DNA of 64,000 nucleotides, taken from positions 1,178,001 to 1,242,000 of the forward strand of contig CP090854.1 of NCBI GenBank assembly GCA_041879425.1, given 5' to 3'. Below the pieces are notes generated by a model. The model searched no databases and was not told the DNA's origin. It saw nothing but the letters and a program-made list of their open reading frames with translations. A program made the position numbers and the translations under genes. Below are positions 17,511 through 26,614 of the stretch, one piece after another (positions within the stretch are counted from its first letter, which is position 1; every line of letters begins with the position of its first letter). This stretch comes from Vibrio pomeroyi. Its GTDB lineage: Bacteria; Pseudomonadota; Gammaproteobacteria; Enterobacterales; Vibrionaceae.

Positions 17511-18800
17511 GTGACAAAAATTATCGTAGTAGGCGGCGGTGCTGGTGGTTTAGAACTAGCAACTAAGCTAGGCCGAACTTTAGGTCGTAAGAAACGTGCC
17601 CAGATCACTCTGGTAGACCGTAAAGCAAGCCACCTATGGAAACCATTACTTCATGAAGTAGCAACAGGCTCACTGGATGAAGGTGTTGATGCATTAAGCT
17701 ACCGCGCACACGCAAAAAACCATTACTTCGACTTCCAAATGGGCAGCCTGAACGACATCGATCGTGAACGTAAAGTGATTGCACTGAGCGAACTGAAAGA
17801 TGAACACGGTGAACTGCTGATGCCAAGCCGTGAACTTGAATACGATATTCTTGTTATGGCACTCGGTTCAACGTCGAACGACTTCAACACTCCTGGTGTT
17901 CGTGATAACTGTATTTTCCTTGATAGCCCAGAACAAGCGCACCGTTTCCGTACTGAAATGAACAACCAGTTCTTAAAGCTTCATGCTAAGAACGGTCAAG
18001 GTACCGTAGATATCGCGATTGTTGGTGCGGGCGCAACGGGTGTTGAGCTTTCTGCAGAGCTTCATAACGCGGTTAAAGAGCTTCGCACTTACGGTTTCGG
18101 TGATCTAGATTCAAGCAAGCTGAACGTAAACCTAGTGGAAGCGGGTGAGCGTATTCTTCCAGCTCTTCCTCCTCGTATTTCAAGCGCAGCGCACTCTGAG
18201 CTAACGAAGCTTGGTGTTAACGTTCGTACGAATACTATGGTGACGCAAGCTGATGCTGATGGTCTAACAACCAAAGACGGTGACAAGATCTCTGCGCAAA
18301 TCATGGTATGGGCTGCTGGTATTAAAGCGCCTGATTTCATGAAAGATATTGGTGGTCTTGAGACTAACCGTATCAACCAGCTGGTCGTGAAAAATACGCT
18401 GCAAACGACACTGGATGACAACATCTTTGCTATCGGTGACTTGGCACAATGTACACAAGCGGATGGTTCATTTGTTCCACCACGCGCACAAGCAGCTCAC
18501 CAAATGGCAAGCTGCGCATTCAGCAACATCATTGCTAAGCTAAACGGTCGTGACCTGAAAGACTACATCTACAAAGATAAAGGCTCACTGGTTTCACTAA
18601 GCCGTTTCTCTACTGTAGGTAGCTTGATGGGTAACCTGACTAAAGGTTCGATGATGGTTGAAGGTCGTATTGCTCGTGTGGTTTACATCTCTTTGTACCG
18701 CATGCACCAGATGGCGCTTCACGGCTTGATCAAAACATCACTTATGATGTTGGTTGGTCGTATTAACCGTGTACTTCGTCCAAACCTAAAGCTTCACTAA
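17511..18800 (+). CDS. ndh: Type II NADH:quinone oxidoreductase
   Basis: Ndh is a peripheral inner-membrane flavoprotein that oxidises NADH and reduces quinone without pumping protons. The 429 residues match the family. Two dinucleotide folds are seen: [18 protein letters not shown] at the N-terminus for FAD and [19 protein letters not shown] (about 166-184) for NADH. A later ITAIGDLAQ-like motif reads [11 protein letters not shown] (about 304-314). The start codon is GTG with AGAGGA upstream. It closes the hinT-ndh cluster but has its own promoter and a likely FNR site. Confidence 0.95.
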   Translation: MTKIIVVGGGAGGLELATKLGRTLGRKKRAQITLVDRKASHLWKPLLHEVATGSLDEGVDALSYRAHAKNHYFDFQMGSLNDIDRERKVIALSELKDEHGELLMPSRELEYDILVMALGSTSNDFNTPGVRDNCIFLDSPEQAHRFRTEMNNQFLKLHAKNGQGTVDIAIVGAGATGVELSAELHNAVKELRTYGFGDLDSSKLNVNLVEAGERILPALPPRISSAAHSELTKLGVNVRTNTMVTQADADGLTTKDGDKISAQIMVWAAGIKAPDFMKDIGGLETNRINQLVVKNTLQTTLDDNIFAIGDLAQCTQADGSFVPPRAQAAHQMASCAFSNIIAKLNGRDLKDYIYKDKGSLVSLSRFSTVGSLMGNLTKGSMMVEGRIARVVYISLYRMHQMALHGLIKTSLMMLVGRINRVLRPNLKLH

Positions 18801-18836
18801 TCAGGTAAGCCTGATAAATGGCTTCACGCTGATAAT

Positions 18837-18864
18837 AAAAAAGAGCTCTTCGGAGCTCTTTTTT
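18837..18864 (+). terminator. Rho-independent terminator after ndh
   Basis: AAAAAAGAGCTC and GAGCTCTTTTTT form a 12-bp perfect stem with a TTCG tetraloop and T run. Confidence 0.92.
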
Positions 18865-18871
18865 GATCGTG

Positions 18872-18909
18872 CCAGTTAAGTGATATTTACCCAGTTAAGT
18901 GATATTTGC
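18872..18909. repeat. Perfect 17-bp direct repeat, period 19, after ndh
   Basis: CCAGTTAAGTGATATTT occurs at 18872-18888 and again, identical, at 18891-18907. The two-base linkers are AC and GC, so the unit is a 19-bp tandem duplication. It lies between the ndh terminator and the stop codon of the convergent GNAT gene. Confidence 0.85.
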
Positions 18910-18931
18910 GCTTATCACTGAGTTGTAGCGG

Positions 18932-19477
18932 TTAAGCCGTTGGTGGTAATACCGAGTAAACGACGCCATCTTTCGGTTTTCCGTTAAAGAGAAATCGATT
19001 CTTAGCGATGGTTTCTCGCTCTGCACCACACTTTTCTATCAGCTTTTGGCTTGGTAGATTTTCGGTATCACAAACGATCTCTAAGCGCGTTAGCTTAAGC
19101 TGAGCAAAGCAGAACTCAAACAAGGCCAGCATCGCTTCTTTGGCAATGCCTCTCCTTTGAAATTCGTCACCGACCCAATAACCTAAACTCGCCATGTTAA
19201 AGGTGTGGTAAAGCTCATTGATGGCCACCATTCCGACCAGTTTATCGGTTTTTCGCTCAAAGATACCAAAACCAAACGCATCGGCTTTCACCCAGTTCAG
19301 GCGAGTTGCCAGAATGAACTTTTCGGCTTCGACGATAGAAAACTCATCATGACACCAGTCTACCCAAGGTAATAAGCTCGGTGAAGATTTGATCAGCTGA
19401 GCAAACTCTTGAGCATCTGAGGCTTCAATGATTTTGAGGCTTAGATTCTGAGTATTGATCTGAAAGTCAGGGCTCAT
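18932..19477 (-). CDS. GNAT-family N-acetyltransferase (RimJ/RimL-like)
   Basis: From the ATG at 19477 the protein has 181 residues; a TTG at 19489 would add four. The acetyl-CoA binding region is seen as GYWVGDEFQRRGIAKEAM (about 104-121, with the Q/RxxGxG/A pattern) and the later IVCDTENLPSQKLIEKCGA is typical of ribosomal-protein and other N-terminal acetyltransferases of the RimJ/RimL type. The substrate is unknown. It is monocistronic and converges on ndh. Confidence 0.82.
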   Translation of the reverse strand: MSPDFQINTQNLSLKIIEASDAQEFAQLIKSSPSLLPWVDWCHDEFSIVEAEKFILATRLNWVKADAFGFGIFERKTDKLVGMVAINELYHTFNMASLGYWVGDEFQRRGIAKEAMLALFEFCFAQLKLTRLEIVCDTENLPSQKLIEKCGAERETIAKNRFLFNGKPKDGVVYSVLPPTA

Positions 19478-19624
19478 AAGACGCACCAAATAACATGTAA
19501 TGGCTAATAAAACGCCCTCACAATGGAGGGCGTATTCAATGCTTAATACAACTTCAATTCTTTATATCAAGTTCCACTCTCTATAAGAATAGTTGAGCTG
19601 CTAGCTGAAGACTGATTACGTGGC

Positions 19625-20392
19625 TTATTGAGCGACGCGACGCACTTGAATCACCATGCCAAGAAGTGGGTGGTCTAGGTAGTGAGTCTCTGTACTGCGC
19701 ATGCGACGTTTTTGTTCCATGCGGTAGCTTTTAAGGAACTCTTGCACTTCAACGGTCGGAGAGATCTCAGTAAGGTTACCCACCTGAACATTGCTCTCTG
19801 CACCACTTACTGGCGAATCTAGTTCAATTTGCTGTTCTTGAAGCGTCACTTCACGAACGCTTGGCGCTTTCAAATCCAGCGTCGTTTCAGCATATAGATA
19901 GTGCTGTACGTAGATTTGTAGCTTGCCATCTAATTCGTAAAGCGGCTTATCAATGGTCTCTTCTTGGAAGCCATCTGGATTTGAAGCAGTCACAGCGCCT
20001 TTCTCAGAGCCGTCGGCATTAAACTGTTTAGAGAAGTCTTTACCTGCTTGAATGTGGAAAACAGGTGCTGAGCTCTTACCTTGGTCACCTTGACGCCAAG
20101 CAGTGTGCATCAGAACTTCAAAGCCTGCGTGTTTGCGTAGTTTGTCTTTCTGAGGTGTTAACTTGTATTCCGAGTAAGGAAGCATCTGCACGCCTTTCTT
20201 CGCTCGGTACTGGGTATCTTGAAATGAACCAACGCGCTCAAGTGAAATCTTAGGCTGTGTGTTTGGCCAAGATTCATTTACTTTTTCTGCATCAACAGCG
20301 CGCTTAAAAATGATCACTTCTATATCAAATTGTCTCTGCGCCAAACTTGGCAGTGAGACGAACAATAGTAGCAGTGGGATCAGTCTTTTCAT
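19625..20392 (-). CDS. csiV: CsiV, peptidoglycan-binding partner of LpoA/PBP1A
   Basis: CsiV was described in V. cholerae as a periplasmic peptidoglycan-binding protein needed for LpoA-driven PBP1A activity. The 255-residue protein has a signal peptide (MKRLIPLLLLFVSLPSLA, cleaved before QRQFD) and the opening IEVIIFKRA strand characteristic of the family. The charged C-terminal part (SYRMEQKRRMRSTETHYLDH) is also seen. ACGGAG precedes the ATG. It follows mfd by 63 bases on the same strand, the arrangement known for csiV in Vibrio. Confidence 0.9.
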   Translation of the reverse strand: MKRLIPLLLLFVSLPSLAQRQFDIEVIIFKRAVDAEKVNESWPNTQPKISLERVGSFQDTQYRAKKGVQMLPYSEYKLTPQKDKLRKHAGFEVLMHTAWRQGDQGKSSAPVFHIQAGKDFSKQFNADGSEKGAVTASNPDGFQEETIDKPLYELDGKLQIYVQHYLYAETTLDLKAPSVREVTLQEQQIELDSPVSGAESNVQVGNLTEISPTVEVQEFLKSYRMEQKRRMRSTETHYLDHPLLGMVIQVRRVAQ

Positions 20393-20406
20393 TTTTACTC
20401 CGTCTT

Positions 20407-20426
20407 CCAGCCGAACTACCGGCTGG
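20407..20426 (-). other. Hairpin between mfd and csiV
   Basis: CCAGCCG-AACTAC-CGGCTGG is a perfect 7-bp inverted repeat around six bases in the 63-base gap between mfd and csiV. There is no T run on the minus strand, so it is not a standard terminator; it may modulate read-through or RNA decay so that csiV is expressed differently from mfd. Confidence 0.45.
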
Positions 20427-20455
20427 ATAATTTATATGTGCAAGTGGATTGGGTC

Positions 20456-23400
20456 TTATGCTGAAGGCAGCAAGTTTTGTCTGAATTCGCCCAATAAATC
20501 ACTAACAAATTGAATTCGTTTCCGTCTGTCGACCAATGGTATCGTAAACTTGAACTTAGTTGGTCCTTCCATTGAAAACTTTTGCGGTTGAGATTGCAAC
20601 AGTTTAACAAGGTAGGCCGGGTTTATGTCAGCATCCGGGTAGAATTCTAAGAATCCGCCCTTATCGTGAGCCTCAATTTTCTTCGCTTTAATAGACGCTG
20701 CCGCTAACTTAAGCTCAGAAACTGACAACAAGTTCTTGGTGGCATCTGGAAGAATACCGAAGCGATCGATCAACTCAACTTTAAGTTCAGCCAACTCATC
20801 GGTATCACTTACACTCGCAATACGTTTGTATGTTGATAAACGCGTGTTGATGTCTGGGATATAGTCGTCTGGCAATAGTGCAGGTAAGCGCATTTCTATC
20901 TCGGTTTGCTCACGCAATAGGTCATCAAGTGAAGGCTCGCGACCTTCTTTCAATGCTTCAACCGCTTGTTCAAGCATCTCCATGTACAAGGTAAAGCCAA
21001 CCGACTGAATCTGACCACTCTGCTCATCACCCAATAGCTCACCTGCACCACGAATCTCTAAATCGTGAGTTGCTAGGGTGAAGCCCGCGCCCAAGTCCTC
21101 CAGAGAGGCAATCGCGTCTAGTCGCTTGATTGCATCTTTGGTCATTGCTTTAGGGTGAGGCGTTAACAAGTAAGCATAAGCTTGGTGGTGAGAACGACCC
21201 ACACGACCACGTAATTGGTGCAGCTGTGCTAAACCAAGGTTATCGGCTCTGTCCATTAAGATGGTATTCGCTGTTGGAACATCGATACCGGTCTCAATGA
21301 TGGTTGTACACACCAGAAGGTTAAAGCGCTGGTGGTAGAAGTCATTCATGATGCGCTCTAGTTCACGCTCTCGCATTTGACCATGGGCCACAGTCACGCG
21401 CGCTTCTGGAATTAGTTTCTGTAGTGATTCAGCCGTTTTCTCAATCGTATCGACTTGGTTGTGCAGGAAGTACACCTGACCACCACGCATGATTTCACGA
21501 AGTACCGCTTCTCTCACCACTGCATCATCACTTTGACGAACAAAGGTTTTGATTGCTAAGCGTCGTGCAGGCGGCGTTGCGATGATAGACAAGTCACGCA
21601 TGCCACTCATCGCCATATTTAGCGTTCGTGGAATAGGCGTTGCGGTTAACGTTAGGATGTCTACATCCGCACGCATCGCTTTCACTTTTTCTTTTTGACG
21701 TACACCAAAACGGTGCTCTTCATCGACAACCAGCAAGCCAAGGTCTTTGAACTTAATATCGCTAGAAAGCAGCTTGTGAGTACCGACCAAGATATCGACC
21801 TTACCGTCTGCGACATCTTGCATGATTAATTTCTGTTCTTTGGCTGATTTGAATCGAGACAGAACTTCAACACGAATCGGCAAGTTGGCGAAACGGTCGC
21901 GGAAGTTTTCGAAGTGTTGCTGAGCAAGTAGGGTGGTTGGAACTAACACCGCCACTTGTTTACTGTTATCCGTACAAACGAATGCCGCGCGCATCGCCAC
22001 TTCTGTCTTACCAAAACCAACATCACCACACACTAAGCGATCCATGGCTTTTGCTTGGCACATGTCAGACATAACCGCATTAATTGCCATCGCTTGGTCG
22101 TCGGTTTCTTCAAACGGGAAGCCAGATTTGAAGGTTGCGTATTGACCGCGATCCAATACAAATTTGTAGCCCGGTTTCAGTTCACGCTTGGCGTAAACAT
22201 CCAGTAATTCTGCGGCCACGTCACGGACTTTCTCTGCCGCACGTTTACGCGCTTTCTGCCATGCTTCGCCACCGAGCTTATGCAGTGGTGCAGAGTCTTC
22301 AGCGCCGCCAGAGTAGCGTCCAATAAGATTCAAAGAAGCAACAGGTACGTACAACTTGGCATCGTTTTGATACTCAAGCGTTACGTATTCGGTTTTCATT
22401 CCACCGGCTTCGAGTGTTTGCAAGCCAATGTAGCGACCAATACCGTGGTCAATGTGAACAACAGGCTGACCCGGTTTAAGTTCCGCAAGGTGACGAATTA
22501 CGGTGTCGCTGTTGACGCTTTTCTTATCTTTCTTACGACGCTGAACAACGCGATCGCCAAGTAGGTCGCTTTCACAGATAAGCGCGATGTTTTGCTCTTC
22601 ATGGATAAAGCCGTGTTCAGCTGAGCCAAGGATTAGGCTGAACTTGTCTTTGCCTTTAATTGCGGCATCGAGGTTTTCAACTTCGCTTGGTCGAACTTTA
22701 ATACCACGAAGCAGTTCACTCAGAGCTTCACGGCGACCTTCTGATTCAACCGAAAATACCACTTTGCCCTCGAAGGCTTCCGTGAACTTTCTTAGGTTAG
22801 CTAAAGGCTCTTTATTTTGATGTTGAACGCTGAGGTCAGGTAATGATACGACAGGCAAATTAGTGCGGCCTGCTTTCTCTTCAATCGAGTCTAGACTCAG
22901 GTTGACCTGTGGCTTCTGTTTGAAGTGAGCGAACAGCTCGTCTTTCTTTAACCAAAGTTGTTCAGGTGTCAGCAGTGGTCGTAATGGATCAACACCGCGC
23001 TGTTCGTATCTGTGAGCGACATCAGCAAGGAATGAATCAACAGCGGTTTCTACGTCACCGAGAACCAAGAGTTGCGCTTCATCGGCAACATAGTCAAAAA
23101 GTGTTTCTGTGTGATCGAAGAACAGTGGTTGCCAATACTCAATACCAGCCGGCCATGTACCTTTAGATACCTGCATATAAACCGATTCTGGTTCACGACG
23201 GGCATCAAACTGTTGACGCCAACGAATACGGAAATCTTCAATCGCCGTTTCTGAGGTTGGAAATTCGTGAGCAGGTAACAGGCGGATCTCAGAGATGTCT
23301 TCGATAGAACGTTGGTTTTCAGGATCGAAGGTACGAATGGTATCGATCTCATCATCGAAGAAGTCGATACGATACGGGTCTTTACTACCCATTGGGAAAA

Positions 23401-23917
23401 GGTCGAGAATAGAACCGCGGCTCGCGTATTCACCCGGACCAAACACCTGGTCTACGTAACGATAGCCAGATTTTTCAAGCTGCAGGCGCAGTTTCTCTAA
23501 AGAGTAGAGATCGCCCGTTTTCACCATTAGGGTGTGTTGCAGCAAAAAGTCACGCGGTGATTGACGTTGAAGTAGCGTGCTGATCGGTACGATCGTAATA
23601 CCGTCTTTTAATGTAGGTAAGGCATAAAGGCGCGCGATACGATCGGAAATGATCTCTTGGTGCGGCGAAAAGCTGTCGTAAGGCAGTGTTTCCCAGTCTG
23701 GGAATAGTGCGACTTCATGTGCCGTAAACTGTTCAATTTCAGATTGCAGCTTAAGTGCGACTTGTGGGTCTGGCACTGCAAGTACTGTATGGCTGTTATG
23801 CTGCTCTGCGAGTTTAGCGATAGCTAGAGCGAGAGACGAACCGACTAGGTTACCGATGTGCTTTTTGTCACCGGCTCCTTTGAGTGTAGGTAGTGTAAAA
23901 ATAGATTGTTTGGTCAT
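20456..23917 (-). CDS. mfd: Mfd, transcription-repair coupling factor
   Basis: Mfd displaces stalled RNA polymerase at DNA lesions and recruits UvrA. At 1153 residues it has the usual length. Visible in order: the UvrB-like N-terminal module (about 10-330), the RNA polymerase interacting domain (about 480-550), the translocase with the Walker A sequence GDVGFGKTE and the DEEHRFG helicase box, and the C-terminal TRG and autoinhibitory domains. The TRG region contains LATHDLEIRGAGELLG. It is preceded by a PilZ-like gene six bases upstream, so these are likely cotranscribed with csiV. Confidence 0.97.
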   Translation of the reverse strand: MTKQSIFTLPTLKGAGDKKHIGNLVGSSLALAIAKLAEQHNSHTVLAVPDPQVALKLQSEIEQFTAHEVALFPDWETLPYDSFSPHQEIISDRIARLYALPTLKDGITIVPISTLLQRQSPRDFLLQHTLMVKTGDLYSLEKLRLQLEKSGYRYVDQVFGPGEYASRGSILDLFPMGSKDPYRIDFFDDEIDTIRTFDPENQRSIEDISEIRLLPAHEFPTSETAIEDFRIRWRQQFDARREPESVYMQVSKGTWPAGIEYWQPLFFDHTETLFDYVADEAQLLVLGDVETAVDSFLADVAHRYEQRGVDPLRPLLTPEQLWLKKDELFAHFKQKPQVNLSLDSIEEKAGRTNLPVVSLPDLSVQHQNKEPLANLRKFTEAFEGKVVFSVESEGRREALSELLRGIKVRPSEVENLDAAIKGKDKFSLILGSAEHGFIHEEQNIALICESDLLGDRVVQRRKKDKKSVNSDTVIRHLAELKPGQPVVHIDHGIGRYIGLQTLEAGGMKTEYVTLEYQNDAKLYVPVASLNLIGRYSGGAEDSAPLHKLGGEAWQKARKRAAEKVRDVAAELLDVYAKRELKPGYKFVLDRGQYATFKSGFPFEETDDQAMAINAVMSDMCQAKAMDRLVCGDVGFGKTEVAMRAAFVCTDNSKQVAVLVPTTLLAQQHFENFRDRFANLPIRVEVLSRFKSAKEQKLIMQDVADGKVDILVGTHKLLSSDIKFKDLGLLVVDEEHRFGVRQKEKVKAMRADVDILTLTATPIPRTLNMAMSGMRDLSIIATPPARRLAIKTFVRQSDDAVVREAVLREIMRGGQVYFLHNQVDTIEKTAESLQKLIPEARVTVAHGQMRERELERIMNDFYHQRFNLLVCTTIIETGIDVPTANTILMDRADNLGLAQLHQLRGRVGRSHHQAYAYLLTPHPKAMTKDAIKRLDAIASLEDLGAGFTLATHDLEIRGAGELLGDEQSGQIQSVGFTLYMEMLEQAVEALKEGREPSLDDLLREQTEIEMRLPALLPDDYIPDINTRLSTYKRIASVSDTDELAELKVELIDRFGILPDATKNLLSVSELKLAAASIKAKKIEAHDKGGFLEFYPDADINPAYLVKLLQSQPQKFSMEGPTKFKFTIPLVDRRKRIQFVSDLLGEFRQNLLPSA

Positions 23918-23923
23918 GTTAAT

Positions 23924-24493
23924 TTACTTGTTATCTCGTTCTAGAGAGCGTTGACGCAAAAGTTTCTGTTGTTGATGAAGTGCCGCTTTGATTAGCAGGT
24001 CTTGGTCGGTGTCGCGAAGGTGAGCGTATTTGAAGTTGATTTCGAAACCTGAATCTTTAGGTTGGCTCGCAAACACTTCCGCATAGCAATAAATGGCTGA
24101 GGCAGGGTGTTCGAGGAACAGCTTAGCTTTTACCAAACGTCCTGCTTCGATATCTGTTTTTGAAAAACAGGAAAATTGACTCGCACCGAAAGAGTAGGTG
24201 TGAGTGCGAAACTTCTCTTCATCTTGCTGCGATAACATAAAGCTCAACAACAGGTTTAATTTAGAGTTTTGTGCATCCAATAAACTGGTGACATTCTTCA
24301 AGTCGCTGTTTTTCAGTTCAGCACGAGCACTGTCGGCTAACAGGTCCAATTGGCTAAATTCACTCGCCACAACGAAAGGGGCAGGGATCTCCGATTCGAA
24401 CTGAATTTGAGAAGGTAAAGTGAAGTTACTTTCCATTGGTTCTATATTAGCGGTAAGGCTGTGGTGAACGGTGAAAAACTCTTGTTCTGTCAT
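23924..24493 (-). CDS. PilZ-like domain protein (PlzB type)
   Basis: This 189-residue cytosolic protein lies directly upstream of mfd, the position of V. cholerae VC1885 (PlzB) as I recall it. The C-terminal half (about 95-185) has the beta-barrel pattern of PilZ, with SFGASQFSCFSKTDIEAG where active PilZ domains carry the RxxxR and DxSxxG motifs. Those c-di-GMP ligands are missing here, so it may not bind the dinucleotide. The N-terminal half is helical. It is divergent from lolC. Confidence 0.7.
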   Translation of the reverse strand: MTEQEFFTVHHSLTANIEPMESNFTLPSQIQFESEIPAPFVVASEFSQLDLLADSARAELKNSDLKNVTSLLDAQNSKLNLLLSFMLSQQDEEKFRTHTYSFGASQFSCFSKTDIEAGRLVKAKLFLEHPASAIYCYAEVFASQPKDSGFEINFKYAHLRDTDQDLLIKAALHQQQKLLRQRSLERDNK

Positions 24494-24720
24494 GCGTTAG
24501 TTCCTTGAAGTGATCTATTGATTATCGCTATGTGGCCGCAGTAATCAAGGTCAGTTAATTGAAACTATCAAATAGTTGTTTGAAATTTGGTGTTTTGACA
24601 GGGTTCTGTTTTTTAGGCCTAACTAATTGAGTTAATTCACTCTATATTTTCAATTACCCCCTACACAGTAACAGCAATACCCGTTACATTAACCCGCATC
24701 CCTTTTTGATGGTTCAAAGT

Positions 24721-25929
24721 ATGTTTCATCCTATTTCAATGTTTGTTGGCCTGCGTTATTTGAAAGGCCGTTCAGGTGATCGCTTTAGCCGTTTTGTTTC
24801 TTACATGTCGACGGCAGGTATCACCATTGGTGTGCTGTCTTTGATTACTGTTTTATCGGTAATGAATGGATTCGAAGCGCAATTAAAAGACCGAATTCTC
24901 GGCGTTCTTCCTCAAGCTGTGGTTTATGAGCAAGGAGGCACGACCTCGCTTTCTGAAAAAGCCCCAAGCTTCGCAGAACAAATCTCGCTTAATGGCCACG
25001 TCGAACCGATTGTACGCAGTGAGGCGGTGATTCAGAGCCCGGCTCAATTGTCGGCTGGCCTTTTAATCGGTATAGAGCCAAATTCCGATGACCCACTTCA
25101 GGACCACTTAATTGCAGGCCGCTTGTCTTCACTCGAAGCTGGGCAATATCAGCTGTTCCTTGGTCATACTTTGGCGAGAAACTTGAAAGTATCCATGGGC
25201 GATAAAGTTCGTTTAATGGTGACCAGCGCGAGTCAATACACACCATTTGGGCGTATTCCAAGCCAACGAAATTTCACGGTAGCCGGTATCTTTAATACGG
25301 GTTCGGATATTGATGCTCAGCTAATGGTCAGCAACATCCAAGATGCAGGACGATTGATGCGTTACAAGTCGGACACGATTTCAGGCTGGCGATTGTTTTT
25401 TGATGACCCGTTTGAAGTCGCGGAACTGTCAAATCAACCGTTGCCAGATGGCTGGTTGTGGAGTGATTGGCGTGACCAACGCGGCGAGCTGTTCCAAGCC
25501 GTGCGTATGGAAAAGAATATGATGGGCTTGATGCTTGGGCTGATCATCGGTGTTGCTGCATTCAATATTATCTCTGCGCTGATTATGGTGGTGATGGAAA
25601 AGCAATCTGAGGTCGCGATTCTTAAAACACAAGGCATGAGCGATGGTCAAGTGATGGGTATCTTTATGGTTCAAGGCGCAAGTAGCGGCGTGATTGGCGC
25701 GCTATCGGGTGGCGTGTTAGGCGTTGTCTTAGCCATGAACTTGAATACTATTTTAGAGGCGATGGGTGTTGCTCTGTTCTCGTTTGGTGGGCAATTGCCA
25801 ATCATGATTAACCCAATTCAAATCGCCGTTGTTGTGGTTCTGGCTATTGCACTTAGCTTGATTGCCACTGTTTTCCCTTCTTATCGTGCATCGTCTGTGA
25901 AACCTGCTGAGGCCCTTCGTTATGAGTAA
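24721..25929 (+). CDS. lolC: LolC, permease subunit of lipoprotein release complex
   Basis: LolC, LolD and LolE form the inner-membrane ABC complex that extracts outer-membrane lipoproteins and hands them to LolA. From the ATG at 24721 ([14 protein letters not shown]) it has 402 residues, the family length; TTG at 24706 and ATG at 24709 are alternatives without a better ribosome-binding site. One membrane helix lies near 25-48, the periplasmic domain in the middle, and three helices near the C-terminus (about 270-395). It overlaps lolD by eight bases. Its partner LolA is encoded at 49937 in this window. Confidence 0.92.
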   Translation: MFHPISMFVGLRYLKGRSGDRFSRFVSYMSTAGITIGVLSLITVLSVMNGFEAQLKDRILGVLPQAVVYEQGGTTSLSEKAPSFAEQISLNGHVEPIVRSEAVIQSPAQLSAGLLIGIEPNSDDPLQDHLIAGRLSSLEAGQYQLFLGHTLARNLKVSMGDKVRLMVTSASQYTPFGRIPSQRNFTVAGIFNTGSDIDAQLMVSNIQDAGRLMRYKSDTISGWRLFFDDPFEVAELSNQPLPDGWLWSDWRDQRGELFQAVRMEKNMMGLMLGLIIGVAAFNIISALIMVVMEKQSEVAILKTQGMSDGQVMGIFMVQGASSGVIGALSGGVLGVVLAMNLNTILEAMGVALFSFGGQLPIMINPIQIAVVVVLAIALSLIATVFPSYRASSVKPAEALRYE

Positions 25930-26614
25930 TTTTCTTCAATGTAATGATATCCGTAAAACGTACCGTGAAGGCTCGTTGGATACCGAAGTCCTTAAAGGTG
26001 TTAGCTTTGAAATTGAGAAAGGGGAACTGGTCTCGATCATTGGTACCTCTGGTTCAGGTAAAAGTACGCTACTGCATATATTAGGCGCTTTAGATGATGC
26101 CTCTGCGGGCAGTGTGAGTTTTCTTGGTCAAGACTTAGCGTCTTTAAGTTCGAATAAGCAAGCCAAGCTGCGTAACCAGCATCTCGGTTTTGTTTATCAA
26201 TTCCACCATCTGCTTTCTGATTTCTCTGCACTAGAAAACGTGGCTATGCCATTACTTATCGGCGGCGAGAAACCTGCGAAAGCAAAACAAGAAGCACAAT
26301 TGTTACTTGATAAAGTCGGGCTGAGTCATCGTGTTGATCACCGACCTTCAGAGCTTTCTGGTGGTGAAAGACAGCGTGTGGCAATTGCTCGTGCATTGGT
26401 AAATAAACCTGCTTTAGTTTTAGCTGATGAACCGACGGGTAACCTCGATCACAACACAGCGCTTTCTATTTACGACTTAATGCGTGAGTTGAACCGTGAA
26501 TACGATACTGCTTTCTTGGTAGTAACCCACGATGGTGAACTTGCAGGCAAGATGGATCGTCAACTTCATATGCAAGATGGCTTGTTGGTTAACGTAGAAA
26601 AAGAGGAGAGCTAA
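25922..26614 (+). CDS. lolD: LolD, ATPase subunit of lipoprotein release complex
   Basis: This 230-residue ABC ATPase powers LolCDE. Walker A is [11 protein letters not shown] (about 42-52), the signature is LSGGERQR (about 144-151), and Walker B is [12 protein letters not shown] (about 163-174). The Q-loop reads [10 protein letters not shown]. The gene starts inside the end of lolC and abuts lolE, whose GTG follows the stop at once, so translation of the three subunits is coupled. Confidence 0.96.
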   Translation: MSNFLQCNDIRKTYREGSLDTEVLKGVSFEIEKGELVSIIGTSGSGKSTLLHILGALDDASAGSVSFLGQDLASLSSNKQAKLRNQHLGFVYQFHHLLSDFSALENVAMPLLIGGEKPAKAKQEAQLLLDKVGLSHRVDHRPSELSGGERQRVAIARALVNKPALVLADEPTGNLDHNTALSIYDLMRELNREYDTAFLVVTHDGELAGKMDRQLHMQDGLLVNVEKEES

